Shown here: positions 53,556-62,111 of the stretch, piece after piece | How positions within the stretch are numbered: position 1 is the stretch's first letter | How the letters are laid out: each line of letters begins with the position of its first letter | Origin: Gallionellales bacterium GWA2_60_18 | GTDB taxonomy: Bacteria > Pseudomonadota > Gammaproteobacteria > Burkholderiales > Gallionellaceae | DNA length: 64,000 nucleotides | Assembly: GCA_001801105.1 (NCBI GenBank) | Contig: MGWS01000026.1 | Coordinates: forward strand, 90,759 to 154,758 | Direction: 5' to 3' | The notes under the pieces: generated by a model | The model's input: the letters and a program-made list of their open reading frames with translations, nothing else | Told to the model about the DNA's origin: nothing | The model's database searches: none | Translations under genes and position numbers: made by a program

Positions 53556-54764
53556 ATGAAACTCGCCGACACCATCCAGTTCGCTTCCGGCAGCCTGCGC
53601 GGCAGCCCGACGCGCACGCTGCTGATGATGCTGGCGATGTCCATCGGTGTCGCCGCTGTGGTGGTGCTCACCGCGCTGGGCGAGGGCGCGCGCCGCTATG
53701 TGATCAACCAGTTCTCCTCGCTCGGCACCAACCTCGTGATCGTGCTGCCGGGACGCACCGAGACGGCGGGCATCAGCCCCGGCATGCTGCTCGGCCAGAT
53801 CCCGCGCGAGATCACGCTGGACGATGCGGAGGCCATCCTGCGCAGCCCCGCCGTCAAGCGCATCGCGCCGCTCACCGTCGGTTCGGCCTCGCTGTCGCGC
53901 GATGCGCTGAACCGGGAGGTGGTGGTGCTCGGTTCCACCTCCGACTTGCTGGAGGTGCGCCACATGAGCCTGGGGCTGGGCCGTTTCCTGCCGCCGGGCG
54001 ATATCCGTGAAAGCGCGTCGGTGTGCGTGCTCGGCAACCAGATGAAGCGCGAGCTGTTCGGCAACGAACCGGCGATCGGGCAATGGGTGCGGCTCGGCGA
54101 CCGGCGCTTCCGCGTCGTCGGCGTGCTGGCCGCGCAGGGCGAGTCGATGGGCTTCAATACCGACGAGATCGTCATCATCCCGGTCGCGTCGGCGCACATG
54201 CTGTTCAACACCTCCGGACTGTTCCGCATCCTGGTCGAGGCCAAGAGCCGCGATTCCATCGAACAGGCGAAGCACGATGCCGAGCAGATCATGTTCCAGC
54301 GCCACGGCGGTGAGAAGGATGTGACGGTCATCACCCAGGATGCCGTGCTCGCCACTTTCGACCGGATACTGACCGCGCTGACGCTGGCTGTGGGGGGCAT
54401 CGCCGCCATCAGCCTGGCGGTGGCGGGCGTGCTCATCATGAACGTGATGCTGATCGCCGTCGCGCAGCGCGTCAAAGAGATCGGCCTGCTCAAGGCGCTC
54501 GGCGCACCGGGCAGGCAGATACGCGGATTGTTCTTCGCCGAGGCGGCGCTGCTCTCCGGTATCGGCAGCGTGGCCGGTTTGATATTGGGTTACGCGGGCA
54601 GCATGGTCATCGGGCAGATATATCCCGCACTGCCGGTGAGTCCGCCGTGGTGGGCGGTGCTGGCCGCGTTCGGCACCGCGCTCGGCACCGGCATTCTGTT
54701 CAGCGTGTGGCCGGCGCGACGCGCGGCGCGACTCGATCCGGTAGCCGCACTGGCGGGGCGATGA
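53556..54764 (+). CDS. MacB-like permease subunit 1
   Basis: A 402-residue protein with the MacB/FtsX layout: one N-terminal membrane helix (LLMMLAMSIGVAAVVVLTAL), a periplasmic MacB core (about 45-270) and three C-terminal helices (about 280-395, e.g. LAVGGIAAISLAVAGVLIMN). It begins MKLADTIQFASGSLRGSPTR. GEGARRYVINQFSSLGTNLV is a typical MacB sequence. Its ribosome-binding site comes from the repeat upstream. Probably forms a heterodimer with the next permease. Confidence 0.9.
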   Translation: MKLADTIQFASGSLRGSPTRTLLMMLAMSIGVAAVVVLTALGEGARRYVINQFSSLGTNLVIVLPGRTETAGISPGMLLGQIPREITLDDAEAILRSPAVKRIAPLTVGSASLSRDALNREVVVLGSTSDLLEVRHMSLGLGRFLPPGDIRESASVCVLGNQMKRELFGNEPAIGQWVRLGDRRFRVVGVLAAQGESMGFNTDEIVIIPVASAHMLFNTSGLFRILVEAKSRDSIEQAKHDAEQIMFQRHGGEKDVTVITQDAVLATFDRILTALTLAVGGIAAISLAVAGVLIMNVMLIAVAQRVKEIGLLKALGAPGRQIRGLFFAEAALLSGIGSVAGLILGYAGSMVIGQIYPALPVSPPWWAVLAAFGTALGTGILFSVWPARRAARLDPVAALAGR

Positions 54765-54790
54765 AGAATTCGCCGACTAAACCAGATGCT

Positions 54791-54902
54791 GTCATTCCGG
54801 CGCAGGCCGGAATCCAGTGCCGTTATTCAAAATGCAGTTGGGTTTTGTCCCGCAACGCGGGGTTTGTTGGATTTGCTGGATTCCGGCCTGCGCCGGAATG
54901 AC
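54791..54902. repeat. Palindromic element (GTCATTCCGGCGCAGGCCGG type)
   Basis: Perfect 26-bp terminal inverted repeats (54791-54816 and 54877-54902), each itself palindromic around CCGGCGCAGGCCGG, flank 60 bp of unrelated sequence. This is a very common dispersed repeat type of proteobacteria. It fills the gap between the two permease genes. Confidence 0.92.
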
Positions 54903-54908
54903 GATGAC

Positions 54909-56108
54909 ATGTACTTCCGCGACCTGATCACGCTCACCTCATCCAGTTTCCTCGCTTACCGGATGCGCAGCTTCCTCACCGGGCTGGGCATCGCCATCGG
55001 CATCGCGGCGGTGATCCTGCTGACCTCGATCGGCGAAGGGCTGCACCAGTTCGTGCTGAACGAGTTCTCGCAGTTCGGCACCAACATCGTCTCGATCCAG
55101 CCCGGCAAGACCCAGACGCATGGCGGCAACATCGGCGTGCTTGGCTCGGTACGGCAACTGTCGCTGGAGGACGCGATTGCGCTGCGCGACCTGCCCTATG
55201 TCGAGAACGTCAACGCCAGCGTGATGGGCAACGCCGAACTGCGCGCCAACGGCAAGACTCGCCGCACCACGGTGTTCGGCGAGGGGCGGAATTTCGCCAG
55301 GGCGTTCACGATGAAGGTGCAGAGCGGCAGCTTCTGGCCGGACGAGGATGACGAGCAGGCGCGCGCTTTCGTGGTGTTGGGCTCGAAAGTGCGGCAGGAG
55401 CTGTTCGCCGGCCAGAACCCGCTGGGGCAGTATCTGCGCGTCGGCGGGCAGCGTTATCGCGTGGTCGGCGTGATGGAGCCGAAAGGGCAGGTGCTCGGCC
55501 TCGATCTGGACGACGCGGTGTTCATCCCGGTGGCGCGGGCGATGGAACTGCTCAACCGCCCCGGCCTGATGGAAGTGCAGGTCAGCTACCGCCCGAGCGC
55601 CGATGTCGATACGGTGATACGCCTCATCACCGAGCGCCTCAAGGAACGCCACGGGCGCGAGGACTTCACCATCATTTCGCAGGAGCAGGCGCTGGAAGTA
55701 CTGGGTTCGGTGCTGGACGTCATCACCTTCGCGGTCGGTGCGCTGGGCGGCATCTCGCTGCTGGTCGGCGCGGTCGGCATCCTCACCATCATGACCATGG
55801 CGGTCACCGAACGCACCGCCGAAATCGGCCTGCTGCGCGCGCTGGGGGCGCGCGAACGGCAGGTGCTGAGCCTGTTCCTCGGCGAGGCGATCTTGCTCTC
55901 TGCGCTGGGCGGATTGTTTGGGTTGGCGTTGGGAGTGGGTATCGCACAAGGGCTGCACTTGTTGTTCCCGGCGCTGCCGGTGCACACGCCCTGGCTGTTC
56001 GCCGCGCTCGCCGAACTCTCTGCCGTCACCATTGGCCTTGCCGCCGGTGTGGTGCCGGCGCTGCGCGCTGCGCGCCTCGACCCGGTGGAGGCGCTACACG
56101 CCGAGTGA
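54909..56108 (+). CDS. MacB-like permease subunit 2
   Basis: A 399-residue FtsX/MacB-type permease, paralogous to the preceding one. MYFRDLITLTSSSFLAYRMR leads into a membrane helix (TGLGIAIGIAAVILLTSIGE). A periplasmic core follows, then three C-terminal helices (VGALGGISLLVGAVGILTIM and further). TEIGLLRALGARERQVLSLF is the FtsX-loop motif. An in-frame opening extends upstream through the repeat, but the ATG at 54909 gives the family N-terminus. It closes the exporter operon. Confidence 0.9.
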   Translation: MYFRDLITLTSSSFLAYRMRSFLTGLGIAIGIAAVILLTSIGEGLHQFVLNEFSQFGTNIVSIQPGKTQTHGGNIGVLGSVRQLSLEDAIALRDLPYVENVNASVMGNAELRANGKTRRTTVFGEGRNFARAFTMKVQSGSFWPDEDDEQARAFVVLGSKVRQELFAGQNPLGQYLRVGGQRYRVVGVMEPKGQVLGLDLDDAVFIPVARAMELLNRPGLMEVQVSYRPSADVDTVIRLITERLKERHGREDFTIISQEQALEVLGSVLDVITFAVGALGGISLLVGAVGILTIMTMAVTERTAEIGLLRALGARERQVLSLFLGEAILLSALGGLFGLALGVGIAQGLHLLFPALPVHTPWLFAALAELSAVTIGLAAGVVPALRAARLDPVEALHAE

Positions 56109-56155
56109 CGAGCGGGGCTTGCAGCAAGCGTGATTTGATACGGCAGGAACAGGAC

Positions 56156-57067
56156 TTAAGTGCCATACATCCGGTTATACGCGGCCAGCGCCTGAGCAAC
56201 ATTTCCCGTGGGCTTGGCCGCGTCGCCGGTGCCGAACTCTTTCCGCAACGAGTCCTTGTTATCGGCGATGTAATGAATGGCGCGATTCAGATTGTCGAGC
56301 TGGTTCAAGATAAAGTTGTTGTCCGAATTAAGCAAACTGGCCGACTTGGCAAAATTTGTGCTGAACTCCTGCACCGCATTCACAGCGCCTGGCTGGTTGG
56401 TCGCCAACAGCGAGTCAAGTTTTGTGCTGTCCAGAGAGGCCAGCCGGGTATGGGGATCAATCGTGATGCCAAGATCGCTCAAGCCATGCACGCCATGGTT
56501 GATGCCAAAGAAACGGTTTTTGACGCTCTGCTCCAATTCGTATTGAGATACCTGCGCTGCTTGGGTGTCGGCCAGCAATCCGTCTTTGCGCAAGTCGGTG
56601 CCAAACCGCAGAATCCAATTGTTGTACTGCCCCACGAAGTCATTCAGTTGGAATTTTATGTCGTCATTGCCGGTGGATAACGCGATGCCGCCCAGTTTCT
56701 GACCCGCATCCTGCATCCGGGAAACATGGGACTGCAACTGGCTCAGTTCCGAGAACTGGGCTTTGTAGTAAACATCTTTATTGTTGATGACCGTCATCAT
56801 CTTGTAGGCGGATTCCGGGTCGGCCAGCGCCATATTGCGGCCAACGGTGGCTACACCTTGAACACCGCTGGCCGGGGCGATATTGCCGCTTTGGGTGACA
56901 GGAAGAAGCGGATGCGCAGTCAACTGCGCGGGCTGGGCACCTTTTGCGGCCAGTAGCGAGAACAGGGTCGAAAAGGAATCGCTTTTCTTGGGGGCTGGAG
57001 CCGAACTTGTCAATGAACCAAACACCTGCGCTTTCATCAACTCGACAGAGAGAGGCGAGATATTCAT
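56156..57067 (-). CDS. Orphan FliD-like (flagellar cap-like) protein
   Basis: A 303-residue protein without a signal peptide. The N-terminus MNISPLSVELMKAQVFGSL is followed by a low-complexity region, then helices (residues 85-190, e.g. YYKAQFSELSQLQSHVSRMQ). The C-terminal half resembles FliD: LSDLGITIDPHTRLASLDST, KLDSLLATNQPGAVNAVQEF, then LNQLDNLNRAIHYIADNK. No other flagellar gene is near. Base composition looks less GC-rich than its neighbours. GGAG precedes the start. The family call is inference from a weak but patterned match. Confidence 0.5.
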   Translation of the reverse strand: MNISPLSVELMKAQVFGSLTSSAPAPKKSDSFSTLFSLLAAKGAQPAQLTAHPLLPVTQSGNIAPASGVQGVATVGRNMALADPESAYKMMTVINNKDVYYKAQFSELSQLQSHVSRMQDAGQKLGGIALSTGNDDIKFQLNDFVGQYNNWILRFGTDLRKDGLLADTQAAQVSQYELEQSVKNRFFGINHGVHGLSDLGITIDPHTRLASLDSTKLDSLLATNQPGAVNAVQEFSTNFAKSASLLNSDNNFILNQLDNLNRAIHYIADNKDSLRKEFGTGDAAKPTGNVAQALAAYNRMYGT

Positions 57068-57085
57068 GTGGCTTACTCCTGCTGT

Positions 57086-57110
57086 TTATTAACCGGTCTG
57101 GCAAACTTAA
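57086..57110 (-). promoter_or_regulatory. Possible sigma-28-like promoter of the FliD-like gene
   Basis: Minus strand TTAAGTTT (57110-57103), 9 nt, then GTTAATAA (57093-57086). This partly resembles the FliA consensus TAAAGTTT-N11-GCCGATAA, but the spacing is 2 nt short and the -10 is only 5 of 8. Suggestive only. Confidence 0.22.
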
Positions 57111-57143
57111 CTGCATGTCAGACAAGGCAAACGCAAATTAGTT

Positions 57144-57161
57144 TTGTCCATTGTGGGACAA
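57144..57161. promoter_or_regulatory. Operator-like dyad upstream of earP
   Basis: TTGTCC and GGACAA form a perfect 6-bp inverted repeat with a 6-bp centre, 28 nt before the earP ATG in the divergent FliD-like/earP gap. It may bind a dimeric regulator; no protein can be named. Confidence 0.3.
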
Positions 57162-57189
57162 TTAGGCTAGCAAGTTCCCTGTTCCTCTT

Positions 57190-58431
57190 ATGGTCACCGA
57201 CATCCCAAAGCGCTGCGACATCTTCTGCAACGTCATCGACAACTACGGCGACATCGGCGTGAGTTGGCGGCTGGCGCGGCAGCTGGCGCACGAGCATGGA
57301 TTGCAGGTGCGGCTATGGGTGGACGATCTGGTTAGTCTGGCGAAGCTGTGCCCCGAAGCGGATGCAACGCGGGACGTCCAGCATTGCCGGGGCGTGGAGG
57401 TGCGGCGCTGGAGCGAAGATGCATTTACTACCCTCTCCCGGCCTGTCGGCCACCCTCTCCCGCCAGCGGGAGAGGGGTTGGGGGAGAGGGTGGTAGCCGA
57501 TCTGGTGATCGAGGCATTCGCCTGCAAGCTGCCCGAGGCCTATATCGAAGCGATGGCGGCGCAGGAACGCAAGCCGGTGTGGATCAACCTCGAATACCTG
57601 AGCGCGGAAGGCTGGGTCGAGGGCTGCCACAAGCTGCCGTCGCCGCATCCAAGCCTGCCGCTGACCCGATATTTCTTCTTCCCCGGTTTCACTCCGCAGA
57701 CCGGCGGCCTGTTGCTGGAGCGCGACCTTCTGGCGCGGCGCGATGCATTCCAGACGGATGCCGCGCAGCAACAGGCGTTCTGGCGCTCCGTCGGTCTGGA
57801 CATGCCGGGAGCGGAGGTGCTCAAGGTGTCGCTGTTCGGCTACGAGAATGCCGCACTGGCCGGGCTGTTTGATACTTGGGCGACGGGGACGCAGCCGGTG
57901 CTGTGCCTGGTGCCGGAAGGGCGCATCCTGCCGCAGGTGGGGCGATACTTCAGCGATGCCGCAGCGCGTGCGGGTAGCGGCTATGCACGGGGTAACCTGA
58001 CGCTACGCATCCTGCCGTTCGTCGAGCAGGAACGCTACGATGAACTATTGTGGGCATGCGATGTCAATTTCGTCCGCGGCGAGGATTCCTGCGTGCGGGC
58101 GCAATGGGTCGGCAAGCCATTCGTGTGGCAGATCTATCCGCAGCACGACGCGGTGCACCGCGACAAGCTGCAAGCCTTTTTGAAGCTGTATCAGGTCTCG
58201 CTCGGCTCCGCCGCGAGCCAGGCGCTGCAAGGGTTGTGGCAGGAATGGAACGACGAGGGCGCGGCCGGGCGGATGTGGCCTGCGTTCGCGGCGTCGCGCA
58301 AGGAGCTGGAACACCGCGCCCAAGACTGGGCGCGGCATCTGGCGGGAAATAATCTGGCGTTGAATCTACTGGATTTTTATCGGGAAATCGGTAGAATGCG
58401 CGCCTTCAAAATTGAGGGCAGTAAATCATGA
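57190..58431 (+). CDS. earP: EF-P arginine rhamnosyltransferase EarP
   Basis: A 413-residue GT-B enzyme that transfers rhamnose from dTDP-rhamnose to Arg32 of EF-P. The N-terminus [20 protein letters not shown] has the Asn-Asp-Gly region with the catalytic Asp. The C-terminal donor site has [20 protein letters not shown] and [16 protein letters not shown], with the family arginine-glutamate motif. Residues of about 81-101 ([20 protein letters not shown]) are encoded by a palindromic repeat inserted between DAF and [20 protein letters not shown]. It overlaps efp by ATGA, the usual earP-efp pair. Confidence 0.95.
   Translation: MVTDIPKRCDIFCNVIDNYGDIGVSWRLARQLAHEHGLQVRLWVDDLVSLAKLCPEADATRDVQHCRGVEVRRWSEDAFTTLSRPVGHPLPPAGEGLGERVVADLVIEAFACKLPEAYIEAMAAQERKPVWINLEYLSAEGWVEGCHKLPSPHPSLPLTRYFFFPGFTPQTGGLLLERDLLARRDAFQTDAAQQQAFWRSVGLDMPGAEVLKVSLFGYENAALAGLFDTWATGTQPVLCLVPEGRILPQVGRYFSDAAARAGSGYARGNLTLRILPFVEQERYDELLWACDVNFVRGEDSCVRAQWVGKPFVWQIYPQHDAVHRDKLQAFLKLYQVSLGSAASQALQGLWQEWNDEGAAGRMWPAFAASRKELEHRAQDWARHLAGNNLALNLLDFYREIGRMRAFKIEGSKS
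57430..57491. repeat. Palindromic repeat inserted in frame in earP
   Basis: CCCTCTCCCG at the left and GGGAGAGGGT at the right enclose an inner hairpin CTCTCCCGCCAGCGGGAGAG. This is the same CCCTCTCCC/GGGAGAGGG family as the second repeat in glnE. It lies between codons for residues that flank the conserved [13 protein letters not shown] region and keeps the frame open. Confidence 0.85.
58392..58397 (+). promoter_or_regulatory. Putative internal -10 box of efp
   Basis: TAGAAT followed by GCGCGCC, 30 nt before the efp ATG, within the end of earP. It would let efp be made in excess of its modifying enzyme. The -35 region is weak. Confidence 0.4.
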
Positions 58432-58982
58432 AAACAGCACAAGAACTTCGCGCAGGTAACGTCGTGATGATCAGCGGCGACCCGATGGTCGTGTTAAAGG
58501 CCGAATACAGCCGCTCCGGTCGCAACGGCTCGGTGGTCAAGATGAAGATGAAGAACCTGCTGACCGAGGCGCCGAAGGAGACCGTCTACAGCGCCGACGA
58601 CAAGTTCGACCAGATCATCCTGGATCGCAAGGAATGCAACTATTCCTATTTCGCCGACCCGATGTACGTGTTCATGGATCAGGAATACAACCAGTACGAG
58701 ATCGAGGCCGAGAGCATGGGCGACGCGATCAACTACGTCGAGGACGGCATGCCGTGCGAAGTGGTGTTCTACAACGAGAAGGCGATCTCGGTCGAGTTGC
58801 CCAACACCATCGTGCGCGAAGTCATTTATACCGAGCCAGCGGTGCGCGGTGACACTTCGGGCAAGGTGATGAAGCCGGCCAAGATCAATACCGGCTTCGA
58901 GCTGCCGGTCGCGGCCTTCATTGAGATCGGCGACAAGATCGAGATCGACACCCGCACCAACGAGTTCAAGAAGCGCGCCTGA
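58428..58982 (+). CDS. efp: Elongation factor P
   Basis: A 184-residue three-domain EF-P that relieves ribosome stalling at polyproline. The tip loop is [12 protein letters not shown] with Arg32, the residue rhamnosylated by EarP, so it is the arginine type and not the lysine type. The C-terminal end [20 protein letters not shown] is conserved. It is translationally coupled to earP and ends before a strong terminator. Confidence 0.98.
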   Translation: MKTAQELRAGNVVMISGDPMVVLKAEYSRSGRNGSVVKMKMKNLLTEAPKETVYSADDKFDQIILDRKECNYSYFADPMYVFMDQEYNQYEIEAESMGDAINYVEDGMPCEVVFYNEKAISVELPNTIVREVIYTEPAVRGDTSGKVMKPAKINTGFELPVAAFIEIGDKIEIDTRTNEFKKRA

Positions 58983-58991
58983 CACTCAGTT

Positions 58992-59039
58992 GTCGCAAAC
59001 AAAAAGGCCAACCGCGAGGTTGGCCTTTTTGTTTGCGAC
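58992..59039. terminator. Bidirectional terminator between efp and feoB
   Basis: A perfect 22-bp inverted repeat (58992-59013 with 59018-59039) with a GCGA loop. The GC core GGCCAACC/GGTTGGCC is flanked by an A-run on one side and a T-run on the other, so it can stop both convergent transcripts. Confidence 0.95.
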
Positions 59040-59058
59040 CGGCTTGTCTGTGTTCTGC

Positions 59059-60846
59059 CTAGTACCCCAGCGCCCGTGCCGCCTGATAGAACGCGAAGCT
59101 GACCAGCCAGGCCAGCGCCAGCGACCAGATGATGACGAAGGCGGCGAAGCCGGTGCTCTTGGCTTCGCTGCGCAGCGTGGCGATGGCGGACAGGCAGGGG
59201 GTATAGATCAGGGTGAACAGCATGAAGCTGTAGGCCTGCACCCAGTCCAGTTGTTGCGCCAGCGCGCCGCCGAGCGCTTCGCCGCCCTGTCCGTAGATCA
59301 CGGCCAGCGAGCCGATGACGATCTCCTTGGCGACGAAACCGAAGATCAGCGCGATGGTGAGCTGTTCGTTGATGCCGAGCGGGGCGAACACCGGATTCAG
59401 GAAGCCGCCGATCATGCCGGCCAGCGTGTCCGCGCTGGCCTGTGCGGCAGAGGGCGGCAGGTTGGTGAGCAGCCAGACCAGCACCACGCCGGCGATGATG
59501 AACTTGGTGGCGCGGCGCAAGAAATGCTGCACTTCCAGCCAGCCGCGCATCAGCATCTGGCGCCCGGTGGGGAAGCGGTAGGGCGGCAGCTCCAGCACGA
59601 ACGGCTCGTTGTTGGCGAATCTGCCCTTGAACAGCACCGAGGTGAGGATAGCGGCGGCGAAGCTGAACAGGTACAGGCTGAACAGCACCAGCGGCGCGGC
59701 CTGCGGCGAGAACAGCGCGGCGGTGATGAATACGAACACCTGCAAACGCGCCGAGCACAGCGAGAACGGGATCACCAGCATGGAGAGCAGGCGCATGGCG
59801 CGCGAGCGCATCACGCGCGTGCCCATCAGCGCTGGCACGTTGCAGCCGAAACCCATCAGCAGCATGACGAAGCCGCGCCCGTCCAGCCCCAGTTTGGCCA
59901 TCAGCGCGTCCATCAGGAACGCGGCGCGCGACAGGTAGCCGCTGTCTTCCACCATCGCCATGAACAGGAAGAACAGGATGATGATGGGCACGAAGGCGGC
60001 GACCGTGGCGACGCCGTTGTAGACGCCGTCCAGCAGCAGGCCGTAAAGCCAGGCCGGCAGCCCGGAGAGCATCGGGTCGAGGGCGGTCTCGCGCAGCCAG
60101 GTCAGCAGTTCGGCGACGCCGCCTTGCAGCGGCTGGCCGAGCAGGAAGATGGCCTGGAACAGCAGGTACATGATGCCGAAGAACAGCGGCAGGCCCAGCA
60201 TGGGATGCAGCATCACGCGGTCGAGCTTCTCGGTGAGGTTGTCCGGCAGGCGCGCCGGAACCTGCACCGCATGTTTCATCACGCGCGCCATTTCGGCCTC
60301 GATGTGCTCGTCCTGTTCCAGCTGGCTGCGCAATTGTTCCGCCATGCCGGGCGTGGGATAACGCAGCGCCTTGGTGACCGCCTGTATGGCTTCCGCGTAG
60401 CCGGTGCCGTATTTGCCGCTGATCAGGAAGATCGGCATGTCCAGCAGTTCGGTCATCTTCCTGCTGTCGATGCAGATGCCGTATTTCTTGGCCTCGTCGG
60501 CCATGTTGAGCAGCACCACCACGTTCATGTCGAGCTGCTTGAGTTGCAGCAGCAGGCTCATCTGGCGTTCGATCTGGGTAGCGTTGAGGATGACCAGCGC
60601 GAGGTCGGGCACGTTGTCGTGCAGGAAGTGGCGCACCACCTGTTCGTCGTCAGAGAAACCGTGCAGGTCGTAGATGCCCGGCAGGTCGATGATCTCCACC
60701 ATGTCGCCGCCGAGCAGTATCTTGCCGGACAGCAGTTCGACGGTGATGCCCGGCCAGTTGCCGACGCGCGCGGCGCCGCCGGTCATGCGGTTGAACAGGG
60801 TGGATTTGCCGGTATTCGGCATGCCGAGCAGGGCTATGCGCTTCAT
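59059..60846 (-). CDS. feoB: Ferrous iron transporter FeoB, short form
   Basis: A 595-residue ferrous iron transporter. The G domain has G1 GMPNTGKSTLFN (Met where Asn is usual), G3 DLPGIYD and G4 NMAD. Membrane gates include FGCNVPALMGTRVM (gate Cys) and LIYTPCLSAIATLRSE (second Cys). Length is well below the ~770 residues of E. coli FeoB; loops and the C-terminal tail are shortened, with no Cys-rich end. The ATG overlaps the feoA stop codon (ATGA). It likely imports Fe2+ under iron limitation. Confidence 0.95.
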   Translation of the reverse strand: MKRIALLGMPNTGKSTLFNRMTGGAARVGNWPGITVELLSGKILLGGDMVEIIDLPGIYDLHGFSDDEQVVRHFLHDNVPDLALVILNATQIERQMSLLLQLKQLDMNVVVLLNMADEAKKYGICIDSRKMTELLDMPIFLISGKYGTGYAEAIQAVTKALRYPTPGMAEQLRSQLEQDEHIEAEMARVMKHAVQVPARLPDNLTEKLDRVMLHPMLGLPLFFGIMYLLFQAIFLLGQPLQGGVAELLTWLRETALDPMLSGLPAWLYGLLLDGVYNGVATVAAFVPIIILFFLFMAMVEDSGYLSRAAFLMDALMAKLGLDGRGFVMLLMGFGCNVPALMGTRVMRSRAMRLLSMLVIPFSLCSARLQVFVFITAALFSPQAAPLVLFSLYLFSFAAAILTSVLFKGRFANNEPFVLELPPYRFPTGRQMLMRGWLEVQHFLRRATKFIIAGVVLVWLLTNLPPSAAQASADTLAGMIGGFLNPVFAPLGINEQLTIALIFGFVAKEIVIGSLAVIYGQGGEALGGALAQQLDWVQAYSFMLFTLIYTPCLSAIATLRSEAKSTGFAAFVIIWSLALAWLVSFAFYQAARALGY

Positions 60847-61085
60847 GCGACCGCTCCCCGGCAGACTTCGATTTTTGCAGCTTCACTGCGGCGCAGCATG
60901 ACATCCGTGGTGCCGATGCGCACCTGTAGCGGCCCGGAGAAGCTGGCCTTGCGGATCATCTCGATGCGTTTGCCGCTGCGGAAGCCCAGCGCGAGCAGGC
61001 GCAGGTGCAGGGCTTCTTCGGCGTGGATGGCGACGATGGTGGCCGTGTCGCCAGGGTTCAGGGTGGAGAGGGTTATGCCGGGCAT
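60843..61085 (-). CDS. feoA: Ferrous iron transport protein FeoA
   Basis: An 80-residue SH3-like cytoplasmic protein that supports FeoB. It begins MPGITLSTLNPGDTATIVAI and contains LHLRLLALGFRSGKRIEMI and the typical VRIGTTDVMLRRSEAAKIEV end. Two further in-frame starts exist upstream (ATG at 61115 among them). The chosen ATG matches the family N-terminus but has the Fur box directly before it and no clear Shine-Dalgarno, so a longer product from 61115 is possible. Confidence 0.9.
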   Translation of the reverse strand: MPGITLSTLNPGDTATIVAIHAEEALHLRLLALGFRSGKRIEMIRKASFSGPLQVRIGTTDVMLRRSEAAKIEVCRGAVA

Positions 61086-61087
61086 GA

Positions 61088-61102
61088 TGATAGTTATTCT
61101 CA
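61088..61102 (-). promoter_or_regulatory. Fur box upstream of feoA
   Basis: Minus-strand TGAGAATAACTATCA matches the 7-1-7 Fur consensus TGATAATNATTATCA at 12 of 14 defined positions. It lies at the start of feoA, consistent with iron repression of feoAB. Confidence 0.75.
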
Positions 61103-61150
61103 ATAATGCGGCCATTATTCCACAGCACAATTCTTTTGTCGCGGCGGGTT

Positions 61151-61179
61151 TTGGTAGGGCGCCGCGATTGGGTTAGAAT
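61151..61179 (+). promoter_or_regulatory. Sigma-70 promoter of dapA
   Basis: TTGGTA (61151-61156), 17 nt, TAGAAT (61174-61179), followed by GCGCC. The expected transcription start is about 24 nt before the dapA ATG. It is divergent from feoA. Confidence 0.6.
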
Positions 61180-61209
61180 GCGCCTCTTGTTAAATATTTG
61201 GCGACAAAA

Positions 61210-62088
61210 ATGATTCAGGGCAGCATTGTTGCAATCGTCACACCGATGCATGAGGACGGTAGTCTCGATCTGGAGGCGTTCCGCGCGCTGATCGATTTTC
61301 ACGTCGCCGAAGGCACCGATGGCATCGTGGTGGTCGGCACCACCGGCGAATCTCCCACCGTGGATGTGGAAGAGCACGAGTTGCTCATCGCCGAGGCGGT
61401 GAAGCATGCCGCAGGGCGCATCCCCGTCATCGCCGGAACCGGCGCGAATTCGACCAAAGAAGCCATCGAACTGGCGACCTTCTCGAAGAAGGTCGGTGCG
61501 GACGCCTCGCTGACGGTAGTTCCCTATTACAACAAACCGACGCAAGAGGGGTTGTACCTGCACTTCAGGGCCATCGCCGAAGCGGTGGAGATGCCGCACA
61601 TCCTGTACAACGTGCCGGGGCGCACCGTGGCGGACATGAACAACGACACCGTGCTGCGTCTGGCGCAGATACCCAACATCGTCGGCCTCAAGGATGCGAC
61701 CGGCAACATCGAGCGCGGCAGCGACCTGTTGCAGCGCGCGCCGAAGGATTTCGCGGTATACAGCGGCGACGACGCCAGCACTTTGGCGCTGCTGCTGCTC
61801 GGCGCGCACGGCACCATCTCGGTGACGGCCAACGTCGCGCCGAAGCTGATGCACGAGATGTGCGCGGCGGCGCTTAACGGCGATGTCGCACAAGCGCGCG
61901 CGATCAACTACCGCTTGCTGGGGCTGCATCGTCACCTGTTCGTCGAAGCCAACCCGATTCCGGTGAAGTGGGCGGTGGCGCGCATGGGCAGGATGGAGAA
62001 CGCTTTGCGCCTGCCGCTCACGCCGCTGTCGCCGGGCGTGCAGGGCACGGTCGAGCAGGCCATGCGCCAGGCCGGCGCGATCAATTGA
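61210..62088 (+). CDS. dapA: 4-hydroxy-tetrahydrodipicolinate synthase
   Basis: A 292-residue TIM-barrel aldolase condensing pyruvate with aspartate semialdehyde in lysine and meso-diaminopimelate synthesis. It begins [20 protein letters not shown] at 61210; an upstream TTG (61198) would add four residues. GTTGESPTV, the catalytic Tyr in [10 protein letters not shown], and the Schiff-base Lys in [11 protein letters not shown] are present. It uses the product of asd, located elsewhere in this window. bamC follows 23 nt downstream. Confidence 0.97.
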   Translation: MIQGSIVAIVTPMHEDGSLDLEAFRALIDFHVAEGTDGIVVVGTTGESPTVDVEEHELLIAEAVKHAAGRIPVIAGTGANSTKEAIELATFSKKVGADASLTVVPYYNKPTQEGLYLHFRAIAEAVEMPHILYNVPGRTVADMNNDTVLRLAQIPNIVGLKDATGNIERGSDLLQRAPKDFAVYSGDDASTLALLLLGAHGTISVTANVAPKLMHEMCAAALNGDVAQARAINYRLLGLHRHLFVEANPIPVKWAVARMGRMENALRLPLTPLSPGVQGTVEQAMRQAGAIN

Positions 62089-62111
62089 GCAAGGCAATGC
62101 CGGAGAAGAGA

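Noticed and set aside
54786..54908. N-terminal extension of permease 2 (MLSFRRRPESSAV...)
   Set aside because: The extension is the translated palindromic repeat. The family N-terminus begins at MYFRDLITLTSS (54909).
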